Virus record (IMG/VR): IMGVR_UViG_3300034066_001502
Coordinates: 1-62,365 of that record
Length of the DNA stretch: 62,365 nt
Reading direction: 5' to 3' (one strand)
DNA from: a virus
Shown: in pieces, positions 10,093 to 18,900 of the stretch
Numbering within the stretch: the first letter of the stretch is position 1
How the letters are laid out: every line of letters starts with the position of its first letter
Program-made: the position numbers and the translations under genes
The notes under the pieces: model-generated
What the model was told of the DNA's origin: nothing
Databases searched by the model: none
What the model saw: the letters and a program-made list of their open reading frames with translations, nothing else

Positions 10093-11475
10093 TTAGTTTT
10101 GTGTTTGTTGTTTTTCTTTTCTTTTGTCTAACAAGTCTTTAACTCGTTGACGGTTTCTCTCTTCTTGTTGTCCCTCTAGTCCTAAGAATGTAACCGAACT
10201 TTCGGTATCAATCTCTAACATTCCATTATCAAATTTACAATTTTCAAACACAACCCCATCATCACCAATACGAGATTTAGTAATTGCTATTGTTGCTAGT
10301 TTCATTTCTTTTTGTTGTAGGGATTTTGCCACGGTAATGATTACGTGTCCAACTTGTGCTTTTTTAATAGAACCACCCATTTGGTCGGTAGTTACTACAT
10401 CAGACGAAATTGAACTTCTGTTACCTTGAGTTGCGGTCCATCCAACTAAATCCAACTCGTGACACATTGATTCAAATGCTCTCATAACCGAACCTTCAGA
10501 TTTCCATTCATCACTTAAATTCCTATCAGGAACAACACAGTCAATATAATCTAATAATACCATATCAACTCTTACTCCATCGGCAATCATTTTTCTAATT
10601 TGATTTTTAATTTGTAACATAGTTACGGTATCAGATGGAAGTTTTTTTAAGATTAATTTATTGGTCATTGTATCTTTTACCTCTTGTACTTTAATCATAA
10701 CTTCCTCTTTCTTTAAGGACAATTCATCAGGATGAACCTTTGTCCATAAAGTAATATGTTTTCTTTGAATAATCTTTGGGTTATCTTCAAAGAAGATTTG
10801 TAATACGTTATACCCTAAATTAAAAGCGTGATTTGCAACTTTTGTTAGTAGTGTTGATTTACCAACCCCAGTAGGAGCTAACACTACACCGATTTCTCCT
10901 TTAGCCAAACCTCCTTTTAAGAGTCTATCAATACCTGGGATACCCATTGGTATTGGATGACGATAATCCTCATTTAAAACCTCACTTAAATTGAAAAATA
11001 CATCAGATTGTCCATCTTCTCTTTCCCCAACTTGTAAAGCGTTCCTCACTAATTGTTCTACTTTATCATAGTTTTCAAATTCACCTCCATCGATGATTTT
11101 TTGAGCTTTGTTCATTACTTTCTGTAATTCTTGTTGTTTACAGAATTTCATAGCTTTTTCCTGAACAAATTCCCCACCCTCAAGTGGAGCTTCTTTGATT
11201 TTATTAATAGTATCAATAACAATTTTTGACGCTAATTCCTGTTGTAATTCAGATTTGGTGATTTGTTCTAAAGTGTCAAATGCTGGTGCATGTTCATACT
11301 TTGTGTAATATTCTTTAACCATCTGAATAATTATTTTGAAGTATTTGTTTTCAAAGTAATTTGTTTCAATCACATCAAGAATAGACCTCGCAAAGTCTTT
11401 ATCGATAATAATTTGGTTTAATAATTGTAGCTGAAAACTGCTACCTAGATATTCGAAATTTTTGTTTGACGCCAT
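10093..11475 (-). CDS. 41: Replicative DNA helicase, DnaB/T4 gp41-like
   Basis: The 460-aa product has a DnaB-type N-terminal helical domain (residues ~1-150) and a RecA-type motor domain. Walker A is APTGVGKST in the context [20 protein letters not shown]; the Walker B region is [12 protein letters not shown], followed by TATQGNR and a Gly-rich [14 protein letters not shown] segment. As the hexameric 5'-3' helicase it would unwind the fork for the family B polymerase encoded at 43-46 kb. The N-terminus resembles DnaB ([22 protein letters not shown]). A TATTTAT element lies upstream, so this gene may also be transcribed late. Confidence 0.93.
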   Translation of the reverse strand: MASNKNFEYLGSSFQLQLLNQIIIDKDFARSILDVIETNYFENKYFKIIIQMVKEYYTKYEHAPAFDTLEQITKSELQQELASKIVIDTINKIKEAPLEGGEFVQEKAMKFCKQQELQKVMNKAQKIIDGGEFENYDKVEQLVRNALQVGEREDGQSDVFFNLSEVLNEDYRHPIPMGIPGIDRLLKGGLAKGEIGVVLAPTGVGKSTLLTKVANHAFNLGYNVLQIFFEDNPKIIQRKHITLWTKVHPDELSLKKEEVMIKVQEVKDTMTNKLILKKLPSDTVTMLQIKNQIRKMIADGVRVDMVLLDYIDCVVPDRNLSDEWKSEGSVMRAFESMCHELDLVGWTATQGNRSSISSDVVTTDQMGGSIKKAQVGHVIITVAKSLQQKEMKLATIAITKSRIGDDGVVFENCKFDNGMLEIDTESSVTFLGLEGQQEERNRQRVKDLLDKRKEKQQTQN

Positions 11476-11497
11476 AGTTTTTTCATTGTTGTATTTG

Positions 11498-11504
11498 ATA
11501 AATA
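11498..11504 (-). promoter_or_regulatory. Putative TATTTAT promoter element upstream of helicase
   Basis: TATTTAT on the coding strand, 22 nt before the helicase ATG and in the gap after the 150-aa gene. It is one of the few copies in front of a replication gene. Confidence 0.35.
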
Positions 11505-11957
11505 TTACCCTTTTAAAGGAAGTCCAAGGTACTCGAGTGTTAAATTTTCAGATGAAAAAATGTCAGTCAAAGACATAAGTAAATTTTTTAGGTGTGGGCG
11601 TACGTCTACGGTGTATCTTATCTTAGGTGGGTATATTTTTGCGTCGAACTGTCTCTGACAAATTGTCACATCACCCATCTTAATATACACATTAAAATAT
11701 TCAGGACCATCAATATACGATGTGTCTAATATTGTAGGATTGTTGATAATTTCATAATGATTATCAATCATGTATGATGCGGTTTTCATTTTTAGTTGAT
11801 ACTTAATATCATAACTAAAATTAGCTAACAGGTTATAAAGCTCTAATGAGTTTTTACCGTCAGGGTTAAAGTTCCTAACATTAAAATATCTTTGTACAAT
11901 GATATTATCATTTACCATCATTAAAAATTCTAATTTTGTTGATTCTTGCTCTTTCAT
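11505..11957 (-). CDS. Hypothetical protein in replication operon
   Basis: The 150-aa product has no motif I recognise. It is a mixed alpha/beta sequence with an acidic N-terminus (MKEQESTKLEFLMMV), a repeated FNV/YFNVYIKM strand pattern and a basic, Pro-containing segment near PPKIRYTVDVRPHL. The gene is tightly packed between the FEN exonuclease (2 nt upstream) and the replicative helicase, a slot where T4-like phages often encode replisome accessory proteins. A replication-accessory role is only an inference from position. Confidence 0.75.
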   Translation of the reverse strand: MKEQESTKLEFLMMVNDNIIVQRYFNVRNFNPDGKNSLELYNLLANFSYDIKYQLKMKTASYMIDNHYEIINNPTILDTSYIDGPEYFNVYIKMGDVTICQRQFDAKIYPPKIRYTVDVRPHLKNLLMSLTDIFSSENLTLEYLGLPLKG

Positions 11958-11959
11958 AT

Positions 11960-12964
11960 TTATTTTATTTGTTTGTAATTTCTTTTTTCTTTTCTTGTTA
12001 ATTTCATGTATGGACGAACAAAGTCAACCCAAGCATTGTCTATTTTTGGTAGGAATTTAAAGAACCCGTCTTGCATCATCATCTTTAAAAGATTCCTATA
12101 CCCTCTACCATCAGGGTCTAAACTTTCTCGATAATATAATTCAACTAATTCTTTCGCTTCATCGGTGATTAATGGTTTTGATAAGTCTATTATTTTTTCA
12201 TTAATAATAAAAAATTCTTCACCGTATACACCTGTTTTAGTTTTACCTGATAATAAATTTTGTAACGATTTATTACCTTTATCTTCTTTTAAAAGAGTTT
12301 CCGCCTTTATTAAAATATCGGTAATAGTTACCGTTTGGTCAAGCAATTCAGGAAATAATTTAACTAAAGTTTTTTCACCCAAATAATAAATTCCATCTAT
12401 ATTATCTGACTTATCACCCGATAATATTTTATATGTTTTAATATTCTGATGCGGAAATTCATGGAATTGAATCTTTATTTTATCTCCATTTTTATACACT
12501 TGTTTTGAGTTTGGGGAATAAACTGAAACCTTATCTGAGATAAGTTGTGTCAAATCTTTATCTCCCGAAAAAATAGTTTTAATTTCGTCTTCAGATATTT
12601 GGCAGTAGTACGCAATCAAATCGTCACCTTCGTTATTATCTATATCAATTTGTCTTATATAACATTCCTCCAAATATTGTTTAACTCTCTCTTTTTGTTC
12701 TCCAAAAGATTGGTCTTTAAAATCTTCGGTTATAAGTGGTTTTTTTTTATACTGGGGGTAAATAAGTTTGCGGGTAGACGAGTTATCATCCCCATCCCAC
12801 ATAACAACAACTTTATCAAAATTTTGTTCGTCAATAAAACGTCTAATTGTGTTGATAAAATGCCATAACCCTCCTATGTGTTTTCCGTTGTGGTAAAAAT
12901 CTTTAACTCCGTGAAATCCTATTTTTAATAAATTGTTACCATCAACAATTAATGTTTTGACCAT
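11960..12964 (-). CDS. rnh: 5'-3' exonuclease / RNase H, FEN family (T4 Rnh-like)
   Basis: The 334-aa product shows the acidic clusters of the FEN/5'-nuclease family: Asp in LIVDGNNLLKI, MWDGDDN, the IDNNEGDDLIAYY cluster, FSGDKDLTQLI and LSGDKSDNIDG (the helix-three-turn or H2TH region). It is about the length of T4 RNase H (305 aa). It would remove RNA primers from Okazaki fragments and act as a flap nuclease. It lies between uvsX and the 150-aa gene, in the same direction. Confidence 0.92.
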   Translation of the reverse strand: MVKTLIVDGNNLLKIGFHGVKDFYHNGKHIGGLWHFINTIRRFIDEQNFDKVVVMWDGDDNSSTRKLIYPQYKKKPLITEDFKDQSFGEQKERVKQYLEECYIRQIDIDNNEGDDLIAYYCQISEDEIKTIFSGDKDLTQLISDKVSVYSPNSKQVYKNGDKIKIQFHEFPHQNIKTYKILSGDKSDNIDGIYYLGEKTLVKLFPELLDQTVTITDILIKAETLLKEDKGNKSLQNLLSGKTKTGVYGEEFFIINEKIIDLSKPLITDEAKELVELYYRESLDPDGRGYRNLLKMMMQDGFFKFLPKIDNAWVDFVRPYMKLTRKEKRNYKQIK

Positions 12965-12995
12965 TTAAAATTTTTAAGTAATTTGAAAATATTTT

Positions 12996-13979
12996 TTACT
13001 CGTCAATGTCATCAGTAGATTCGTCCAAAGAATAATCAGAATACCCTAATTTTGTCGCCCAATAATCCGAGTACTCTTTTTTGTAGTTATCCAAAGCTTC
13101 TTTTGTATCAGCAATATATCCTTGTGGTACTGCGATTATTTTGACATCCTTATATCCTAAACCATTTACGTGATTTTTCAAAATAGATATCCTTGTTCTA
13201 ATTGCGAACGACACCTTTCTGCCATTTTTAGTGGCGTCAATATGATTAATACCTGCCTTTTTCTGATTACCAAATAAGAATATTAAACTACTAGCTAACC
13301 ATACTGCCTCACCCCCTTTCGCTTTAATTTCGGGTTGTCCAAATGGTCCGTCAGCTAAGAGAACCCACGGTTGATTTAAAATAACTAAAGTATTATAATA
13401 CGGATAATCTTCTTTTTTTGATTTTGAGATACGCGAATGAATCCCCATTCCAATTTTATCGGCTAATACCTTTGCGTTGAACATGCCACCACCCTTTCCA
13501 TCGAATGTCATCTGACATGGAATGGAACCGATGCTATCCCATAAAAATAATAGACTATATGGTATATCTCCTTTTTCTTGTGAATCAAGAATATTATTAA
13601 TAAACTCAGTTGCTTGTTCAATAACATCAAATGAGTCATTAAAGATAAACATTCCATCATATTCTCCAAGTTCATTTTTTTCAGCCTGTAATCCTAATTC
13701 AATAGCGTGTTCCCAAGACCATTTTTTTTCCGTTATAATAAGAACAGGTAAATGTCCTTTTTTCTGAGCATCTGCCGCCGCTAATATCATTGCAGTTGTT
13801 TTTGAGGTGTTTGAATGTCCCAAGAACATATTAATGCCCCCCATTACAGGTCCAGGTAATCCGCAGGCATCCATAAATGCTTCACCACAGTTATAGAAAC
13901 TTTCAGGTTTGTATTTTGTTTTTGTAGAGAATTTACTCTTTATATCCTCTAACGAGAATGTTTTCTTTCTTATTGCCAT
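12996..13979 (-). CDS. uvsX: Recombinase, UvsX/RecA-like
   Basis: The 327-aa RecA-fold ATPase has a Walker A loop GHSNTSKTT. The usual Gly before Lys is replaced by Ser, matching the relaxed P-loop of T4 UvsX. The catalytic/Walker B region is LLFLWDSIGSIP, followed by an L1/L2-type segment (GGGMFNAKVLADKIGMGIHS) and a KGGEAVWLASS stretch. It would form filaments on ssDNA for strand exchange and recombination-dependent replication. The C-terminus is acidic (DESTDDIDE), as in UvsX. It is separated from ssb by a terminator, so transcription probably depends partly on readthrough or an unseen promoter. Confidence 0.9.
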   Translation of the reverse strand: MAIRKKTFSLEDIKSKFSTKTKYKPESFYNCGEAFMDACGLPGPVMGGINMFLGHSNTSKTTAMILAAADAQKKGHLPVLIITEKKWSWEHAIELGLQAEKNELGEYDGMFIFNDSFDVIEQATEFINNILDSQEKGDIPYSLLFLWDSIGSIPCQMTFDGKGGGMFNAKVLADKIGMGIHSRISKSKKEDYPYYNTLVILNQPWVLLADGPFGQPEIKAKGGEAVWLASSLIFLFGNQKKAGINHIDATKNGRKVSFAIRTRISILKNHVNGLGYKDVKIIAVPQGYIADTKEALDNYKKEYSDYWATKLGYSDYSLDESTDDIDE

Positions 13980-14017
13980 GTTAGGTTAAATTAAATTATT
14001 GTTTTGAACTATAAAAA

Positions 14018-14046
14018 ATAGACACTCAGTAATACCAAGTGTCTAT
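14018..14046 (-). terminator. Rho-independent terminator after ssb
   Basis: A perfect 9-bp stem (ATAGACACT, 14018-14026 with 14038-14046) and an 11-nt loop, followed on the minus strand by a run of six T. It begins 12 nt after the ssb stop and probably attenuates transcription into uvsX. Confidence 0.85.
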
Positions 14047-14058
14047 GTTAAAGTTTAA

Positions 14059-14910
14059 TTAGAAAGGTAATTCGGTGTCACTATCATCATTTGCTTGTGG
14101 GTCAACGATTGGTTCAGTTTTACCACCAAAAGATGTTGTTGTCTCAAGATTGTTTTCGTATACAAAACCGCCTTTGTCAGAATCCCAACGTGGTGTTTCT
14201 CCACGAGCAATAGCTTCAAGGTATTCTTCAGGTTTTTTAGAATAAACATCTTCCCATGTTAACTCATCATTAATCCAAGAATCCGCGGTTTGTTTATTTT
14301 CGTGTACAGGAGATGGGTCATCATACATAACAGTTTGAATAACTGTGTAAGTGGCACCTTTAGGTGTTTTTGCTTTGGTTAATTCAAGAATAATGTCACG
14401 ACCGTTATCAGGGTCAGTAATATCACCTTTAGCTCTCCAAATAGGAATAATCTTATCTAAAATCCCCTCATTTTTGTAGTTGTGTTTGAATCTCCAAAAC
14501 TTAACCCCATCAGACTCGTTATCACGGTCCATAACTTTAACAATGTAAAATTTACGAGATAAATATTGTTTTGCTAATTCTTTGTCAGACTCTTTTCCTG
14601 TTGAGCGTAGTTCTTCATAAACTTCATTCAATGGTGAACGCTCGTTGTCATTCTTACCCGGGTCATAAAATTTTTGAAATTTACCGTCAACTTGAATTTC
14701 GTGATACCAAACTTCTTTAAATGGTGAAGAACCGTCGGGTGTTGGTAAAATACGTAGTCTTCGTTGCCCTTGTTTTTCAGTATCTTTAAGGATAGCTGCA
14801 AAGTATTTTTTCATTCTTTCTTCTTGTGTGAATTTTGAGGTGTTAGAAGAACCACCTTGTTTTGCCTGCTCGTATTGAGCTAAAACTGCGTCTAATGAAT
14901 TTGTCGCCAT
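14059..14910 (-). CDS. 32: Single-stranded DNA-binding protein, T4 gp32-like
   Basis: The 283-aa product resembles gp32: a basic N-terminal part (LDAVLAQYEQAKQ), a core with RRLRILPTPDG, VWYHEIQVDG and SRKFYIVKVMDRD followed by KFWRFKHNYKN, and an acidic C-terminal tail ending DDSDTELPF. The final acidic-Pro-Phe tip resembles the protein-docking tip of bacterial SSB. The whole protein contains no cysteine, so it cannot have the zinc-binding module of T4 gp32. It is the first gene after a sigma70-consensus promoter and is followed by its own terminator, which fits the high expression expected for an SSB. Confidence 0.9.
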   Translation of the reverse strand: MATNSLDAVLAQYEQAKQGGSSNTSKFTQEERMKKYFAAILKDTEKQGQRRLRILPTPDGSSPFKEVWYHEIQVDGKFQKFYDPGKNDNERSPLNEVYEELRSTGKESDKELAKQYLSRKFYIVKVMDRDNESDGVKFWRFKHNYKNEGILDKIIPIWRAKGDITDPDNGRDIILELTKAKTPKGATYTVIQTVMYDDPSPVHENKQTADSWINDELTWEDVYSKKPEEYLEAIARGETPRWDSDKGGFVYENNLETTTSFGGKTEPIVDPQANDDSDTELPF

Positions 14911-14945
14911 AGTTGTTAAAGTATTTAATGATTTATATTATCATA

Positions 14946-14974
14946 AGTATAAGTAGAATCTGAGTGTTTGTCAA
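14946..14974 (-). promoter_or_regulatory. Sigma70-type promoter upstream of ssb
   Basis: On the minus strand TTGACA (14969-14974) is separated by exactly 17 nt from TATACT (14946-14951), a near-perfect housekeeping sigma consensus. The predicted start site is about 30 nt upstream of the ssb ATG. The TATTTAT late element is absent here, which fits an early class. Confidence 0.75.
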
Positions 14975-14990
14975 ATAAATTTTAAACTAA

Positions 14991-15010
14991 AAACGGTCCG
15001 AAGACCGTTT
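14991..15010 (-). terminator. Hairpin terminator with UUCG tetraloop
   Basis: An 8-bp stem AAACGGTC/GACCGTTT closes a TTCG loop on the minus strand, the exceptionally stable C(UUCG)G form. It lies 6 nt after the stop of the 228-aa gene and ~15 nt upstream of the ssb -35 box, so it insulates ssb from the tail operon. The following T-tract is short. Confidence 0.75.
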
Positions 15011-15016
15011 TATATT

Positions 15017-15703
15017 TTACTTGACTTGTTTGAAGGAATCGATTTGATTATCCAAATCTTCAAAATTTCTAAAAGTCTTTTTGATATCTACTGGTGAGTA
15101 ATCCTCAACCTCATCTTGGGTTAAGATATATTCATTTTTTCCCGACTTTTCCATATCTTCTTCTTTATCTTCAAAGAAATCTGATAATTTTTGATTAAAT
15201 GGACCAGAATCTAAACTTCTAAGTTCTAATTTCTCTTGAGGTGTTTTTTCTCTATATTTCTCAACTTTCATTTCTAAGTCATTCAACTTATTCATGATAT
15301 TATCCATTTCACCTAATTTACCTTCTAAATCTGTAAGATGTTTGAATAAATTATCAAAATATTCTTCTTGTTTTTTTTCTACTTGTTTTTGGGAATTAAC
15401 TAAGTCACTAATATCAAGTTCCTCAGTCTTACCTTTTTCTTCACCAACTTTTTCAACATCAGGGTCAGTTGCAATATCAACAGGGGTTGGTACTGCACCA
15501 GGTGCCGCAGGTGGTTCAATACCAGGAGGTGGTGGTAATGCTCCCGCATCAGCAGGAGGTGGTGGTAACGCACTTGGGTCTGCAGGAGGTAAAATACCTT
15601 CTTCAGGTGGTGGAGGTAATGTTGCCTCTTGTTCAAAAATATAATCGTTAATTGATTTATATCTTGAGATTTCCTCAATAATTCTGTTGTCTACTCTTTT
15701 CAT
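15017..15703 (-). CDS. Pro-rich, coiled-coil protein of unknown function (tail operon)
   Basis: The 228-aa product has three visible parts: a short N-terminal helix (residues 1-27), a Pro/Ala-rich low-complexity segment (about 28-75) built from repeated PPPP blocks (e.g. ALPPPPADAGALPPPP), and a Lys/Glu-rich coiled-coil (about 95-160, e.g. LEGKLGEMDNIMNKLNDLEM). The C-terminus is acidic then basic. No enzyme motif is seen. The composition resembles a scaffold or flexible adaptor. It is the last gene of the hub operon, 4 nt after the 74-aa gene. The function is unknown. Confidence 0.8.
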   Translation of the reverse strand: MKRVDNRIIEEISRYKSINDYIFEQEATLPPPPEEGILPPADPSALPPPPADAGALPPPPGIEPPAAPGAVPTPVDIATDPDVEKVGEEKGKTEELDISDLVNSQKQVEKKQEEYFDNLFKHLTDLEGKLGEMDNIMNKLNDLEMKVEKYREKTPQEKLELRSLDSGPFNQKLSDFFEDKEEDMEKSGKNEYILTQDEVEDYSPVDIKKTFRNFEDLDNQIDSFKQVK

Positions 15704-15707
15704 TTGA

Positions 15708-15932
15708 TTACCCGTTTAAAAGTTGTTTCACTCCTGTTAGAGTTTCAACCTGAATTTTTTTATTTTTTGTCATTGTATTGTCAACTCTTTCAATTAAACC
15801 ATCCTTCATTCTGATAGTATAACAATCTCCTGTGTCTAAATCGCAAACTTGTTTAGAACCATTACCCAAGTCTTTCTCAGTGCTTCTGGTGTTTTTACCT
15901 AAATAGTTGTCTAATATTAATTTTGTGTCCAT
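15708..15932 (-). CDS. Small hypothetical protein
   Basis: The 74-aa product has a CDLDTGDCYTIRMKDG segment with two Cys flanking a Thr-Gly-Asp turn, likely a small beta hairpin, and no recognised domain. A TATTTAT element is 14 nt upstream, and the gene is followed 4 nt later by the Pro-rich protein gene. Confidence 0.7.
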   Translation of the reverse strand: MDTKLILDNYLGKNTRSTEKDLGNGSKQVCDLDTGDCYTIRMKDGLIERVDNTMTKNKKIQVETLTGVKQLLNG

Positions 15933-15946
15933 AATAGTGTTTATAT

Positions 15947-15953
15947 ATAAATA
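15947..15953 (-). promoter_or_regulatory. Putative late promoter element TATTTAT
   Basis: TATTTAT on the coding strand in the 39-nt gap after the 2246-aa gene, 14 nt before the ATG at 15932. Confidence 0.45.
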
Positions 15954-15971
15954 TCGTTTATTATTAGAAAA

Positions 15972-18900
15972 TTACAAAGTGAAAGTTACAGGATAACTTT
16001 TGTAAAAATCGTTTCTTGACGTATCAAGTGACCCATCAGGTTTAACAGGTTTAGTAAATACCGTTATTTGGTATTTATAAGTTCCTGTATACTCACTTTT
16101 CGACACATTATTACAACCAGATTCTGTTAATAACCCTTGTAAATCAATTTCAAATTTTTGTTTATTTGTTGAAACATAATTAGTCCCAAATTGTTGTCCT
16201 GAACCACTACCCTCATGACACTCCGCAGTAATATTATAACCATACTCTATTTGAAATATATTTCTTAGTCCATCGACCGATGGGTCCACAATAACCTTTA
16301 AATTTTCAAATAATGGTGGTGTTGTTACTGCGTAAGTGTATGTATCAATTAATGGTGGTGTTACTGGTGGTGTTGACCCCACATTAAGTTGTCCCGTTTG
16401 AGTATTAAACTCATTAATCGCCGATTGTACTTTAGTTTCAATATTTCCTTTATCTATTGACGACATTTGGTCGTAAACATTAACAGGATTTAATTTTTTA
16501 TCAGTAACAGATGTGTTAGCATTTAATATCCAAAATTTAGCAATTTCCGATGCACTGTCATTGGATAATAAACTCATTCTTTGTGACCATCTTTCAACTA
16601 AAAATTTGACTGATTGAGTTGAGTCTGAGAATGTGGCGTTAGGTATATTTTGGCTTGAGCAATAAAAATATTTATCAACAAAATACGTAGATGATTCACC
16701 CCAATCTTGGTCTATAGTTATACCCGCAAAGTTATTCTCATAAGTTGTTAAGGTGTTATTATTATTTGACGATATATAAATTGAGGAAAAAATAACTTTT
16801 TGTAATTTAATATCATTTGTTAGACTAACAATAGTACCAATAACACTCTTATAATTTAATGTTGTTGTTGACGGCCCTGTTAATGGTGTCCATTGAGCAT
16901 ATTTAGAATTTGGTTGACAAGTTTCCTGAATAGTATCATTTGCTGTGGTGCTATCTTGTTGTGTTGCTTGGTTATTAACCTCAGTTGACTGACCAATTAC
17001 ATTAGTACTATTAACTTTTGTTTCCGCATTTTTTTTCTGAGTATCAAGTTTATTCTTTTCAATAATAGATTGTAATAAATTAGTTTTTAATGTTTGTAAA
17101 TAATTATCAATTTTAGGTAATGATGCGGTTGGTTGTCTAATACCTTCAATAATTGTTTCAAAACTACCTGGTGATATACTATGATTAACACTTGTAATCA
17201 TATAAGGCCCACTAAACATTGGGACGTATCTTAAATTGAAGTACATTGTTGGTTGTATCATAGCATTACCCATCATGGATACATTACAAGAATAACTTCT
17301 ATTTTTGTATAGGTTATATAATGAGTTACTTTGTGTTGCACCTCCCCTATTACCACCTTGATTGGCCATTTGATTTAACACTTCAAGAGATTCTGCAGTG
17401 GCTTGACCAGCATCTTGGGAAACAGTAAACCCATAAAACATAGACTGATTTTGAGGTCCAATATCAACATTAAACCCTACAACTTTATTTGATTTATCCC
17501 AATCATTCTTATTAGTTAAATCTTCAACTAACGGATTATCACTAGCTCTTCTTAAATCAAACGCGTCATTTCTATATCTAAAATCAACATTGTTTTTTAA
17601 ATCTAATTGTTCACTTGGTTTACCACCAAAAAAACAAACCATTTTAGCACTTGATTCTCTATAATCAACGTTCATGAAAGTTCCAAATAGTGTATTAGCA
17701 AACTCTAATGTTCCTTCAACCTTTGGTTTTGGGTTTTTAACCGCATCTTGTACATTATAGAAATTAACATATGACGGTAAATTCATTACAACAAAGTTAT
17801 TTTCAACTAATATTGATTGTACAAAACTAAGCATTGTCGCTTTAGGGTTTATATTAATTAATCTGTTTTTTAATTTAAAAACATCAACCAATATCTTATC
17901 ACCAATATTTCTACTCGCTCTATCTAACAATAAAACATCCTCAAATAATGTTTTAGTTTTAAAATCATTACCTGAAATCCATTTATCATTTATTGCCTTA
18001 AATGATTCCCATAATTCAACCTTTGTTTGTGGTCCCTCTAAAACAGAATCAATTGTCGTTTGTACTGTGTTATTAACATCGGGTAAAGCTTTTTGTAGTT
18101 TAATAATTAAATTATTAAATATTTTATTTTTAAAATCTAAAGACTTTTTCAAATACTCATCCATTAAACCAATGAATTTTTTTTTATTCATCGTGGACTC
18201 TTTTAATTTCTGAGTCGCATAAATTTTAATTATTGGTGAAAAATTAATTATATTATTAACCGTAAAAGAAATGTTTAAGTCAACAAAAAAGTCAGTAATG
18301 TACGAACCGTTATTTCCATAAACTAATTGCGGGATTTCTGAAAAACCAACATAAGTTTCTAATGTAGTCCACTCATTAGGGTATAAACTTTTTGATGAAG
18401 ATAATGTAGTTGTTCCACCATTTACAGGAACTGCATTTGGCGTTAATAGTGTGTATTTGTCCAAAATATATGGGTCGGTAATATCATAGTTTGAGAACGT
18501 ATAAAATAATTTTTTATCGTAGTTAGACGGATTTCCGTTTTTAAATACAACATCATTATTAATAAATCTAGTTAATAGATTAGTAATATTTGTAAGTTGT
18601 ACAGATTGAGCATTTCTTACATAATCTTCACCTGTTGACCCTGTTATTTTAGGTTGCTTCATCAACTCAATCATTAAAACTTGAAAGTTCTTAAACAATT
18701 TAGCGGTATTGGAATCGTTTGCACCGACACCTTCCGAACTATAATCATATTTTGATTTTGAAAAATTTAAAAACTCAACTTCAAATAAATCTAAAACATC
18801 CTTTTCGAAAACAGAAAACATTTCACTAATATTTGAATATTGAGTAATTACGCCATTTAATGAATAATTTTCTTGAAAACTTTTTCCTGAAAAAATTTCT

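Noticed and set aside
15294-15644. Plus-strand 116-aa Gly-rich frame
   Set aside because: It is antisense to the Pro-rich segment of the 228-aa gene; its Gly runs mirror the Pro codons.
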